From NCBI GenBank assembly GCA_013398615.1, contig VZSR01003807.1:10932214-10996213 (forward strand): DNA of 64,000 bases, written 5' to 3'. Positions within the stretch are counted from its first letter, which is position 1; every line of letters starts with the position of its first letter. Positions 25,889 to 38,600 of this stretch are shown here, piece after piece. The notes beneath the pieces are model-generated. The model was not told the origin of the DNA, ran no database searches, and worked only from the letters and a program-made list of their open reading frames with translations. Position numbers and translations under genes: made by a program. Origin of the DNA: Brachypodius melanocephalos (lineage: Eukaryota > Chordata > Aves > Passeriformes > Pycnonotidae).

Positions 25889-27752
25889 TGACAACCTTCT
25901 ACTAGAATAATTTCATGATGGAAAATAAAATCTTTAGTAAATGTTCTTTTCCTTCAAAACAGGGGAAACTTTAGATTTTAACCTGATTTTTAATTCCTTC
26001 AGGAAAAATACAAATGAAAGGCAAATTTAAAAGAATTAAAAGCAACATATACATAAAGGAAAAGGAATTTATGAATGGCTTGGGGTAAGTCTTAAGGAAT
26101 TGAAAATACTGTGTAATATCACAACACTCTGCAATTCAGCCTTGTAATGTAAATCACAGTTTTTCTGATCTCTGTGACACAGAAACAAATGTCAGACTAG
26201 ACTTACAGATAATACCAAGAAGGGTTACCTACCAGAGTAAACAGCTAGAAAAAGGAAACTATGTAAGACAAATATCTTGCTTCTCCCTAAAAATATGAAA
26301 GATGCTAGTTTATGTTGCAAACAGAGTTTCTTTAATTGAATTTAATAATTTATAATTTTCTTTCTATAGTACTTAAGACTTTGCAGCTCCACTGCTTTGA
26401 GCTTGAACCAATCCCATGTACAATTACATGCATTTCAGCTTGTTAATGAACATACTCTTTAGGAACATGAGCAGGAATATAGCTCTAAAAAATGAATGTC
26501 TGCAAAATTTACCAGCTTCTCTGTTTCTCACTTTATGGCATAATATCTCAGAACATCTGATTTCTTAACAATTCCCCTTTCCCAAGAATATTAATTCATT
26601 TTATTTCCCCCAAAGGAATTAAACTCAAGTACAATATTGTAGATGAGTGTGAGACACAGACTATATATTTAACCAAACTAGGAAGGAAGATGCAATTTGT
26701 CTGACATATTTATTTCCTGTTAGGCATTTGTAAACATCAGCTTCAATACACCTGCTCTTTTTGAGAGTGAAATATGAAGTCAATGGGACTGCTTAGATGT
26801 AACAGAGTCTTTTCTGAATACAAGTGCCATCAGGGTCCATTTCTCTTTTGGCATTTCTATTAAATTAACTAATTAAAAATAATTCACAAATATTAATTTC
26901 AACAATCAATCTTGAAACAGGAACACATTAAATATTTTTAGATGGAAGTGAAACTTGTAAGTTAATGAGTCATTTTAAAATGAGCTCCCATTCACATTGA
27001 TTGTGTGTCTCACTGCCATAGAAATAGGTTCTGCCAGGATATGTTTGTTTGGACCAGCTGTCTCATTGCATATAAAACACATGTTCCATTAAAAAGCAGA
27101 TTTTTGCTGAGCCCATTCAAATATGCATTTCAAAGTTGGTCCTAGAATTGTTGTACTCCCTGTTGCTTTAACAAAGGAGCAGATGAGAGACTGTGAGTTT
27201 ATTTCTTCCCTATTTTCTACTAAAGAGACTATTTTGGTCAAAGAGTAATATTCTTCTCTATGAATGTCAGATCAGGAACCAGCTCAGAAATTAGTTCTGG
27301 ACCTTGCATAAGGCCCTTGCAGAGACAGTTGTGCTGTATTGATGCTGTGGCTGTCTTTTGTTCTGTGTGTCCCAAAAGGTCTCACACCAAGAAACAGACC
27401 CTTACAGGAAAACCAAAAAGTAGCCAGACAAGAGAAAAATAGAATAGAAGGGGATGAAGTGCAGTGATGGCCTGGAGACCACCTTCATATCAGATTAGTG
27501 CTATAAGAACAGATTTCTCTTTGGGTGACAGTGGAACTTGCTGATAATTCTGACCTATTGTATGTAAGTAAACATTTCAGAAGGTGAAACACTTAAATTC
27601 AAACAGAAACTCTCAGCATTATCTGAAACTATAGTTTTACAGTTCCAGATGCCTGTTGTTGAGAGACAAACCATCTTACTGTTTACAGGCTTAAATTACA
27701 TATAGATTATATATATATGAGTAAATTACATTTACTAATCATATTGTGGGAT
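25889..27752. other. AT-rich unique sequence, no gene
   Basis: Nothing is recognised apart from short A/T runs and a small TA-rich patch at 27696-27722 just before the next CR1 copy. The 60-codon frame at 27260-27442 has no known similarity. Confidence 0.5.
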
Positions 27753-28200
27753 CATATAGCGCTTTGGGTTGGGACCTTAAATACCATCTAGTTCCAACCT
27801 CCCTGCCACAGGGACACTTTCCCCTAGACTAGGTTGCTCAGAGCCCCATTCAACCTGGCATTGAACACTTCCAGGGTTGGGGCACCCACAGCTTCTCTCG
27901 GCAACCTGTGCCAACGCCTCACCACCCTCAGAGTCAAGAATTTCCTCCACATATCCAATCTAAATCTACTCATTTTCAGTGCAGAAACATTCCCTCTTGC
28001 CCCATTACTACATGTCCCTGTAAAAAGTCCCTCTCCAGGGACATGTAGTCCAGAGCTTTTGTAGCCCCCCTCCAAGTACTGGAAGGTGCTCCCCACAGCC
28101 TTCTGTTCTCCAGGCTGCACAACCCCAGCTGTCTCAGCCTGGAGAGGTGCTCCAGCCCTCTGAGCATCTTTGTGGCCTCCTCTGGACTCAACCCAACAGC
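27753..28200 (-). mobile_element. CR1 LINE fragment, 3' end with ORF2 tail
   Basis: This is a well-preserved, 5'-truncated CR1 copy in reverse orientation. The 3' terminus begins near ATCATATAGCGCTTTGGGTT. Standard CR1 blocks follow, such as CCATCTAGTTCCAACC, TAGACTAGGTTGCTCAGAGC and GAGGTGCTCCAGCCCTCTGA. On the minus strand an open frame at 28120-27824 shows FRLDMWRKF, RWHRLPREAVGAPTLEVF and NGALSNLV, the known C-terminal end of CR1 ORF2. The endonuclease and most of the reverse transcriptase are absent. An unusual perfect 12-bp inverted repeat lies inside it (28009-28047). Other open frames here (27834-28064 plus, 27976-28191 minus) are shadows. Confidence 0.95.
28009..28047 (-). repeat. 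Perfect 12-bp inverted repeat inside CR1
   Basis: The arms are TACATGTCCCTG (28009-28020) and CAGGGACATGTA (28036-28047), separated by 15 bases. As RNA this would fold as a 12-bp stem with a 15-base loop. In common CR1 copies the left arm region is present but the right arm is normally a different sequence (a CTTTCTTGTAGG-like block), so the right arm appears to be a local change in this copy. Confidence 0.9.
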
Positions 28201-29538
28201 GAATCTCGTGTAGATCTAAAGTGGAATTTGCAAGATTGAATTATTTAGTAAACACACAAATCAGAGTGATAAAAACACAGCTTTTTTAATTTGACACTCA
28301 GACTTCATCACCTAGAATGCTAAATTTGCTTTGTCTGAGTTCAGAGTAAGTTTTCTGCCCTGGAATATATCAGTGCAGCTATTTACTTTGGGTTTTTTCC
28401 ACGTTGTACTACAGCTAAATATATATTGTCATTGAGATACTCTATTCTGCCAAATGGAGCAGAGCAAAAAGAACTCACTACAGCTAGGATAATTATGATT
28501 TTTTTATTATTTAGTATGTATCCAGAATAGTTTATAGCTGGCTATAAAAAAATGTGTAGGGTAATAAACCTGTTTTAAAAAGTCACTGTTTTTTAACTAA
28601 TAATGTTAATAATTGAGAACATTAATAGGACATTGTAGCAAGACTCTCAAGAGCCAGGAAGTCAAGGAAAATTATTCATTTAGTTGTTGCAGTAATTTAG
28701 TTAATTAGATTTTCTTTTCTCTACTTAATTTATTTCTAAAAAAGATTTTCTTTCTGGTTAAATTAATTCTTTACATAAAAATGTGGTAGTGAGAGCAGGA
28801 AAAAAATATTTTCCTTTAGAAATTCATATCCAGTGTTAAAGAAAATGCTTTTTTTATTTTAAGAATAAAATATATTACTTTCTCTACCATCATGATCTTA
28901 CAAATAAGTGGGTTGGGAAAAAATTATCTATGCAATAAAAATAAAATGAGCAGTCTCTTTTTTCTGCTTTATAGTGATATGTGCTTAGCTTAGTAATATA
29001 TTAAGCTCATTTTTGTTATGGAAAATTGAACAAAACTCCAGATATTTATCAGTTCATGCTTGTGCTGAGCTTCTGAGAGTGTTGCTCTGGCCATGCCCTC
29101 TGTGAAGACACCCACTCGGATTACTGAGCTTGGTTTATTTTTGTGATCTTACCAAGAAACCTCTTGAAAAGCTCATCTTATCCAGAGATTTTCCATCACA
29201 GTTATATGCAAATTACTCATAGAAAACTGACCAAGATTAATTTTGTGTGGTGACTTTTTGAAACATTTTAAGAGAAAGAAACAAGATTTTATTTTATGAC
29301 CCATTATAGTGTTGTTTCTTTACTTGCTGTTTATTTTTCCATCATATTTCCATCTAGCAATTATGGATGCAGATCAGTTAGCAAAGACCTGTGCTTGGGA
29401 GTATTATTGGATGCTCAGACTATGTGGGAAAGAATGTCTCACCCATATGTGCATATGTGTTCGTGGAGAGGCTCCTCCTCCTCTCTGTGTTATCACAAGC
29501 CATACAGGGCACGGCTTTTGTGTGAAAGAAAACTTTTC

Positions 29539-29559
29539 AAAAAAAAAAAAAAAAAAAAA
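29539..29559. repeat. Poly(A) run, 21 bp
   Basis: Twenty-one adenines. No AATAAA lies at the expected distance upstream and no transcript-like sequence or target-site duplication is obvious, so a retrocopy tail is not supported. Confidence 0.92.
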
Positions 29560-31534
29560 GAAGTTCCAGACCTTCACGTCTCTCAAAATAATAAAATTTA
29601 AGCATTTCACCTGATGGAATCAATCAACAAAACATTTGTACTGCCACATTATCAATGTAATAGCCATCACTGTCTTTCATAGCTAAAGTCTAAAAACAGG
29701 AAAGTTGCCATAGGTGTGGAGTTCACTTTGTATTCCGAGGAGAAGGAAGTTTGGCATCTTACCCCAGAGAATAGGGTGGAAATGCAGACTACTGAAAGAT
29801 GTGTTCGTCCTGTCATCCTCCTAAGGTAATTTGCTCAGGAACAAAAATGCTTCACTTGTTTTCTTATAGTATTTCAATTTAGATTGTTTGCAAAATGTTC
29901 TTTTTAAAGGAGGACTGGTGGTATCAAATATTTGATATTACTGAAGTAACAGGCGATGAACATTATTAAAGCTTGCTTTTCTACCAAATACAGTTATTAT
30001 TTAAAATCTCTTGACTTGGTGTTACTTCTTTAAAAAAATGAAGGATAGAAGTTTGCTTTATGTCTCCTGTCCCTTTTTCCTCTTAAGGCTCAAACCAGCA
30101 GTTTTAAAAGTTTCATATGCATTGTTAGTACGACGTAATCTAATGGGACGTTTGAAGTTATAGCAATTGCTTCTAACACAAAGGGAAAGTTTTTTATTGA
30201 AAAAGAAATACTAAAATCAATATAAAAGAAATAAGCAAGTTGAAAATAAATTAAAACAGATATTTGTAGGTTGGAGATAAATGAAGGAATTGGTTTCTAA
30301 CACAATTTAGTGTAGAGAGAAAAACAAGGCATATGAAGAAAGTTTTTTCAAGTATATCAGAAGACAAAAACCACTGACTTGGAAGAATGATTCCTGGAAA
30401 AGAGTATTAAATAATATAACTATCTAAAAGCAGGTAGCAAATCTTTTTCACCTGGACTCACACTGACTATAAAATGTACACTGAACCCATTTCTGTGGTG
30501 AGTGTGAAAAAAGCAGAGAGAGAACCAGAGCATATAATCCAATGGTAAGAAAGAAAGGAAAAAACCCCAGTAGTCAAGCAGTGTGAGAACATTTATCAAA
30601 AGTATGAAAACTTACATACTTCTGTAAAAACCAGAAAAATCTTTCTATTTGCTTTTCCAGGTTCTACTGTCCAAATATGAAAGAGAAATTGTATCTGTAA
30701 CGACAATAATATAAAAAGCATGAGCAAAATATGCTGTCTTGTAAGAAATTCAAACAAGGATATAAAGTGCACAGATTTTTACATTACAAGAGAGAGACTC
30801 TTGTAAGAGACGGATCTTAGACTCTCTGCAATAGAAAACCTGAAATACGTAATGACCTACATCAAACATTTTATACAGAGCAAGACTTATCTAGTAATAT
30901 CAAGAGTATGCAGTCATATAAAACTTGTCACATGGAATGTGACATGTCCAAGTGTGGAAACAATCAGATCAAATCTTTCAGGATTTAATCTTTACTTTTA
31001 GGTAAAACCAGAAGTTAGAAATATAAAGGGGCAAGTATGACCACTCAAATAGGGTGCAAAATAGTGAAGACTGTATCCTCAGCCTTCTCTATAAACAGAT
31101 ACACAATACAGTGTTTTATTAATTGCTTCAATTAAAAAAAAAAAGTAAATATGAACTTGTTGGTTGGTTGGTTGATTGATTTGAGCTTTTAAAAGTACCA
31201 GAGAAATTTTATCTTCTCTAGATTCAAACAAAACCACTTACTCATCCAAGGATTTTCCAACAGACATATAATCCCAAAAAAGTACTATATTTTATACTTG
31301 ACTTCTCCAAGCACTATCTGAATCTTTACATATTTTTGGCTCCTTTTATGCCTCTCTGAAAAATGTCATATTGTCAAAATAAAAGTGAAAAGAAAGTTGT
31401 CTGATTATAATACTTCATGTATATTCTTCTTTGTAGTGTATAAATTAAATCTCATTTTTAGAAAGACAAGTTGTGTTCTTGTTTACCTTAGTTTTAGAAT
31501 TTCTGTAAAATGGAATTTCAAAAGAATGAAGCAT

Positions 31535-31604
31535 TTATATATACATATATTATATACAATGTATATATCATTATTATATATTATATATAATATAAATATA
31601 GTAT
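31535..31604. repeat. TA-rich low-complexity tract
   Basis: Seventy bases made almost only of TATA and ATAT units with a few C or G interruptions. It includes self-complementary TATATA stretches that could form a cruciform. Confidence 0.9.
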
Positions 31605-33829
31605 GCTTACTTTTTAATTGAATCAGGTCAACTCAGTCAAACCCCTAAACTTCTAGAAACAATTGTCAGTGTTGTAGTGCCTGAGCAAAGAGGACAATTC
31701 AGCCAAGGGATAGTGACAAATGCTACTTTTAGAGATATTGCAGGTTTAAATTGGCTTGCTCTGAACATGGAAGCAGAGACATTCCTGGGAACCAGTATCT
31801 CCCAAAACTCTTTTTAAATATCTGTTAACACTGAAAATAAAAGTTTTGCTATTCCTGGATTCCCAGACCTGTGAGGTCTTGGCAACTGTACCCAGTTAAT
31901 TATAAGCCAAACAACACAAATTTTAAATGATCATTGTGTAGAATCATTGTGCTAAATAATAACCCTATCCTTATCTACATAAAAGATAAATATATCTCTT
32001 TCAAAAAGTCATCGACGAAGGGAGAAATCCAATATTGATTATGTATTTGACATTTCATATGCAGCATATTAATTACAATATTATACTTTGTAGCATATGA
32101 CAAAATGATGCCTTGTTAATTTTGAACAGGATGACATGCCTTTCAGGTCATCTTTCCAAGTAATAGGAAAACCTACCAAAACATTTCCAATTTTCCCAGA
32201 TTTACAATGCCATAGAAAAATTTCTGTAGGTATTTTAAGAATTAAGTATTTGTGTATGTCAGATGAGTTTTAACTTGCATCATAAAGGGATTTGTTGTTT
32301 AGGTACTTTTGCAACTGTTTTCATAGAGGCATCAACTTCCACATTCATTAATTTTTATTACCATTTAAAAATTCCAAATATTCTCTACCATGTTTTGATG
32401 TGTTGTATTTTGATTGCCATTGTATCTCACTCTAGTTCTTTATTTAGCTGTTTGCTGGGTATTTTGATATCTAATGAAAGCATATAAAGTATTGCAGGTC
32501 TTGGACAAAAGGTTTTCTTGACACATTAAGATAACTTCCCTTTCCAATAGTTAGCTGCTCATTTTTTCCTCCTTAAGGAACAAATAACTCTGTCATTTCA
32601 TAAAATACATTTAATATAATACAAAACATTTTCAACAAAGATGTTGAAAAATAAAGTTAGGTGACACAGATATTTTCATAATAAAATGTGGTTTATTGTT
32701 GAGGTCTTTTTCCTGGTAAGGATGGCTGATATAAGCTTGATTATTTCTTTCTAGACTGAAGAGTCCAATCTGCTGGGATATTTTGCTCTCAAAATTAGGA
32801 CAGAATCTCATAAGAATGTTATCTTTTCAAGAGCTTTGATTTGTTGATGGTATTTGCTAATAAAATATGAAAAAGTAAACCCTTTCCTTATATAGCTCAG
32901 TTCTAAGCACCTGTGATTTTGAAGAAAACACAAGCAATACATAAACACTTTGTCCCTGGAGTTGTGTTTGGGAGGTGTTAGACCTTCTCATCCAGTTAAG
33001 ACCTTCATAAAACTACATACCTGTGAACAAAGCCATGCCCTGAAAAGCCATTTCCTTTTTTGAATCCTGTCCCTGTGCTTTCCATTGGTACTCCCTGAGG
33101 GTAAAATTTTGTAAGCACCCCTAAGGTACTATTTCACTGTCCTTTTAGGAAGCTGGAGTTCACCATGCATGGGAATTGCTGTCTCAACACACCATCAAGC
33201 TGGAATTCTCATGTGGCCAGAGATTCCATAGGAGAAAATTTTTCAGATCAGAGCATAGGCACACTTCAGCATCATTAATGGTGTCCCTGGGAGTTGGCAC
33301 TCAGATTCCCTGCAAAATACACATTGCTTTCCTTGAGTGTACAGGAGGCAGATGGGAAAGGATCACTTCCACGGCTGAGAGGGGTCAGTAAACAAAATGA
33401 GTTATCAGCAAAAGTTCTTTTTTTTTAACAGACCACTTGGCTGAATAAGGCACAATACTTTTTTACAGGTCTCCATCACTTTTCTTTTTCCATTCTTTTA
33501 CAATCAAGGGGTATCAAGGAAAACTATTCTGAGACTGGAAATTCTCTTTCTGCTCATCCACTCAGACACACACAGAGGATCAAATCTCACCAGTGAGCAC
33601 AGTGAAAAGGACTGATTTAAAGAGGATCTCACTCAGTTGTTTAATATTTACTATGCTTGGAAAATATTTTATTGCAAAAATCTTTATGAGTGTTCAGAGT
33701 TTGAAATTAGTCATTTATATAGCTAAGAAGCAGCTAAGCAGGAACTTTAAATTTACTAGTGCACAAATATTAGAAGCAGACAGCTAGAAGTAGGCAATTG
33801 TCACTTAAAGGTCGAGTCCTGAAATATTA

Positions 33830-34140
33830 AGGTGCTGCATGCTTACACCATGAAATGCAGTTAATTCTCCATTAACCATTAATGGATTACCCCCATTATG
33901 GATTGACTTGCTCCTGATTTCTCCAGAGGCACCTGGCTAGAGCCCACTATTGCCAATAATGTAACATAAAATATGTATTGCTGCAACTAGACCCTAGTGT
34001 GCAATTTGTGATTAGCATCTATTACACTTAATAGTTCATGTGACAAACATATCTATAGTTAAATGATGCATTTTGACCATAAATATGTGTAGCTTTTAGA
34101 ATTACACATTATTGGTGCCACCATTAATACTAGTTCTGGT
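33830..34140. promoter_or_regulatory. Candidate homeodomain-rich regulatory element
   Basis: About 300 bp free of homopolymers with repeated TAAT/ATTA cores. It includes the perfect 10-bp palindrome CCATTAATGG at 33876-33885, an adjoining GGATTA (OTX/PITX type, 33884-33889), TTAATT at 33861-33866 and CCAATAAT near 33953. The palindrome extends imperfectly to 17 bp. These are typical contents of developmental enhancers, but homeodomain cores are common in AT-rich DNA, so the call rests on density only. Confidence 0.25.
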
Positions 34141-35203
34141 TTACTTCCACCTCTTATTTCAGAGTATCTGGGTAAATAGACCTCATCCCTTCTGACTAAG
34201 GTTAGAGATTTATGTTATTAAATAGACAGTTCAGAATCAGAACCTCTCCTATACACCTAGGGATTTCAAAAGTTTTTCCATATAAGAGATCAACAAGGAA
34301 AATAAAATAATACAGGCTCCAAAGACTATAGAGATTTGTCCAAAAGAGATCAAAAAAAGTAAGATGTAACAAACTGAGGTAAATGCCACATCCTAATGTT
34401 TTTGACCATCACTAGTCTTACATTAGACTAATGGAATTCCCTGTTATATTCTCCAATAAAGTGGCATACTGAGTGTAATTCCAGTAAAAAGGCTACATGC
34501 TTTCTAATGAGATAAGGTAGAACTGTTTTCTTGTCAGCTATGTTTTGAGAATGTACAAGTATGCACCACATTTTTCAGACTGAAAGACAAATTTCCTATA
34601 TTTTTTTGCACAAATTGGCACATATTTCACCAACATCTAGCTTTACTTTTCTTTAAATGGGTTAAGACACTTCAAGACTAGCTGTATTTTCTTCTTCCTT
34701 GTATTCACCAGAGATTCTCTGGGACATCTTCATTTACTTAATGAAATTATTTCTTGCTAGATCTGACAAAATTCATCAGCCACAGCAACTTCCTGCAGAT
34801 GATTTAATGGAATTGCTTTTTAAAATTTAGTAATAGACTCTGCATACATCGTTAATTTGTAGTTAAACATACTCCTAAGCTCACAAAGTCATGCAGAGAA
34901 AACACTGAAAACTTGGGTAGATATTAATATATCAATTCCTTCAATTTTTGTCCATTGCCTCATTGCAGGATGCCAAATTTTTACCTCATCAGAAGTTCAA
35001 GCTAGAAGAACTGTCAAGAATTTGGTTTGAATTAATCCAACAAAATTCCTGTGGTCTCAGTCAAGCAAAACCATAGTAGAGCAGCACTTGTGGGGCAACT
35101 CTTAAGGTGAAAGGGGGAACATATTTACTGTACAACTGTCCTCCCACCTGTGCTCTGAAACTCAGAACCTGTCAGGTAATCAATGCAAAAGTGACCTACT
35201 CTT
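34141..35203. other. AT-rich unique sequence, no gene
   Basis: No gene, named repeat or RNA gene is recognised. Confidence 0.55.
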
Positions 35204-35605
35204 TTGCTCCTTTCTAAAAGCTATCATTTCCTCTGTAGTGGCAGACCAAGTGCAAACACAGCCCTGGGAAATTATGTACTGATACTTCCTTGTTCTGCAT
35301 GGTTGGAGCTGCTTTTACCCGCATGGTTTTCCTTGTGGGTCCAACAAGCGCAGTTATGTTACGGAATGAGTTCTGTCCGTGGGAGCAGCTGTCCCTGTGC
35401 TCCCTGTCAGACCCAACAACATTCTTTTGCTCATAGTGAAGCCCACAGGCTTTCAGCAATTGGCACTACAGAATCTCACAGAATGGAAGATACAACAGCC
35501 CCATGCCTCTGTTCAGTGCCACACTCTTTCACTTACAATACAAACAGGAAAAAAATTAATGATGACAAGAGAGTTAAATCTGTGTTAAACACCATCTATC
35601 TTTAA
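35204..35605. other. Unexplained GC-richer, stop-poor block
   Basis: A plus-strand open frame of 133 codons spans this block, overlapped by a 69-codon plus frame and an 81-codon minus frame. The peptide is Ser/Cys/His-rich in the middle, with no hydrophobic signal or motif that I recognise. The block is locally richer in G+C, with a few CpGs. It is more likely the remnant of an unidentified mobile element or a compositional island than a gene, because three frames are open at once and no splice or promoter context is visible. Confidence 0.35.
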
Positions 35606-38600
35606 CATTCTTCTCTAAGGTAAACTGAAAAATAAGCAACATAAAGGTACTTAAAATATTCTTGTGGCACAGTGTAATGAGTCATCACATACTACACATA
35701 GGTTTAGCTTATATAAGTTTGTAATGTTGCATTTAGATGAAAGTGGATTTCATAACCCAGTAAGCACAACAACCAGCAAGATACAATGAGAAAGAAGGGA
35801 ACTAGGAAGCAGCTTAATTACGAGCCCCTCGTTTCTTTCAAAACCACATTTTGTGTTCATATATGATTTCCAAAACGTAATTTTGAATAGTGAGGAATTT
35901 GATAAATACTTTCTGTCAAGTCAAAACCAATATTGAATTTTTCAATGTCTCTAATGTACTCCTTTTCTTTAAAAGCTTATGTGAAATATGGGGAGCCATT
36001 TGAATTCCAAACCTAGTTCTAATCTGTACACCAGTCAGGTTTTAATATATCCTTTTATCCAATAACTCTCTCACACCAAGCATCCAATATCCATCATTTG
36101 TTGTGATAAAAAACAACAGATGTTTAAAACCCTGCAGCAAATGTTTAAACTTCCAAATGAGAACTAAAAATAAAGGCAACTAAAACACTTTGGAGGATTT
36201 AAATTATACATAAAATATAAATCCAAGGCTCATGGTCATGCAGTCTAAACAGTCCCTTTACATTCTGTTTATTCTGTTTTCTGTAAATGCAGGCAGGTTA
36301 CAGAGACTTTTCCAAGCACGGCAGTTTTCAGAAACAGAATCACAGTGTGAAACTAAATTGAACATCCTTATTTGATATTACTGTGCTGAAGGCAAGTAAT
36401 CTGGAATATCAAAATATCTCAATGCATAAAAAGTGCTTGTATCTTCTAATGATAAATATACTGTGTGCTAATCCCTGAATTTATATCACTCTTCATAGCT
36501 GCAAAACACTCCAACTTAGTCCTCATGAGAGAAAGTGGCAAAACCCCTATTTCTTACTAATATTTGTATTTGTGCATCCCTTTATGTACACCTCAGTATA
36601 TCTTGGAGCTGTATATGGGTAACCAAGGTTAAGAGGACAGCATTTGGAAAAAATGTCAGGATGAAGGACTTTTATTTGGCAGACTGCCAGGAATTTCCTT
36701 TTGGATCAGTAGCTACAATGCAGCAATAGAGAGAACTACCTATTCTCAAAAGGGCCAGTGTCATTCCCACGTGTATATGCAGCTGCTGTGCTAAAGAAAT
36801 ATATGTGTATCATAAACATTGATTTTTAAAGAAGACATTTGTACAGTTTACAGCACTCCTACATTTTCTCATCATCCCTCAGCTATGTGTGAAGGGGTTT
36901 TTTTCCTCTGTTATTTGGAAAAAGATGTAGGAAAGGATAAAAAGTCTCTCTGCTGAAGATTTAGAGGGTGAAATGCATAAATTGATTTTTAGCATCTTAA
37001 AAGTGATTTTTAGGCTTGTCAGTTCCATGTTTAAATGTCAAGGACATCTCAACAGTACTACCTGAGAGACAGTAATTTTGACACAAACAGTCCATTTCAG
37101 GAAACCCAGGTAATTACATCATGATAGGACATAATTCATGAGTCTGCTGAACAGTACTTAAATAGCATGAAGGAAATTTGGTGAGATAAAATAAAAAATG
37201 GTTGCCATATTAGCATAAAGGTAAGGATTATTTATGAGTACCTGCCATGGATAGAAACAGATATTCTTTGTACTTCACAAGAGAATACGTATTTCTGGAT
37301 ATAGAAGTTTAAGAGAATAAAGTTTTTTCAGAGTGATATCTCTTGCCTACCCAAATGAGGAAGAGAGATGATTAAGTTGAGGGTTTTTCTTTATAGCTGA
37401 TAGAATAAGCCAGAGCACCGTGCACAGTGTGTTAATGAGAGGCTTTTTGCATATATTTCCAATGAAGGAGCAGTACAGGGAAAATATCATCCAACAAGAC
37501 TTTGGACTGTGTTAGGGACAATGTTTTGACTGACACATTTCACAGGTACATTGTGAAACTGAGCTTGATAGGTCCAGACTGTCAGAGAGCACTCCAAACC
37601 AGTGACTTGAGAAAAGTGCATGGACCAGGAGGATACATGAACTGTGAACAGCACATCCCAAAGATCATGCAGTAAGAAATCAGTTTGCTCCTTATGCTTA
37701 CAGCATTAGAACAAGTTAGGAGAGCCATACCACCATTCACAGAAATACTGCTGCATTAATGAATTAATTCCCTTATGGACAGAGGTATCCCACAGAGAGC
37801 CATTGGCTCACAGAGTATGTTCTTCCATTCTCATGTGTGAAGTTCATATCAGATGCCACACACTTAGAGTTGGGGCCTTTTGTTTTGTATGTTACTCTTT
37901 TCTTGTCCTGGTGTTTTTCTGAAGAGTGGTGCTTCTACTAATACAAAGTACTAGATGGCAGCAAAATGCTTTTAAATATCTGCTGGACTGTCATCATAGC
38001 CTGTATCCATTTATCACACCCTGTCTGTGCTCCCACTCTCAAAAGAGCTTATTACTCTTACGGCTGTATTCTTGGCTCCCTGTTTGGTGACCTCTCTCTC
38101 CTCCTGCATCACTCTTACAGCTGTCAGAGGATCATAGACAGAGTTTGAATCATAAGGATCACAGTGCTGGAAAAGTCAGGCATGGTATGAGACACTTCTA
38201 AAGTGATCTTTCTATGCCACCACATCATTAGGCCAGCTTCAGATCCTGCCTTTCAAGAAAAGGTGTGAGACAGCAGGAAAAATAAATCTATCAATCAGTG
38301 CATCTGGTCAAAATACATGAACTTAGGGACACACTGAAGTGGGCTAGCACAACCTGCAAAGGACAAGTACATTAAAAGTAACTAGAAAAGGCAAGGAAAA
38401 CACTTTCTCTCTTATCTACTCTGGATACAACAGGAACCAGTGGGATTACAGTGCAGTAGAGCTGAAAAAAGGGAAAGCTTTTAAAGTGTGAGGATACCTT
38501 AGTACTGAAAAATTGGAACGTGCAATCACAAAACTGATGTAATTCAAGTTTAAACAAATTCCCACTGTCATGCTTCAGAAATACATACTTTGGAGTCCCA

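Larger units (their letters stand above)
28201..33829. other. AT-rich unique sequence, no gene
   Basis: No gene is recognised over 5.6 kb. It holds the poly(A) and TA-rich tracts listed separately, a short (TTGG)n at about 31159-31177, and a small CpG cluster at 30131-30150. Two 101-codon plus-strand frames at 29296-29614 overlap each other and read through a poly(A) run, so they are not credible genes. Confidence 0.5.

Noticed and set aside
26729..26738. TGTAAACATC, the 5' end of the miR-30 family
   Set aside because: The bases that follow do not match miR-30 and I see no hairpin partner nearby.
29296..29614. Two 101-codon plus-strand open frames ending in poly-Lys
   Set aside because: They overlap in different frames, read through a 21-bp poly(A) run, and match no known protein.
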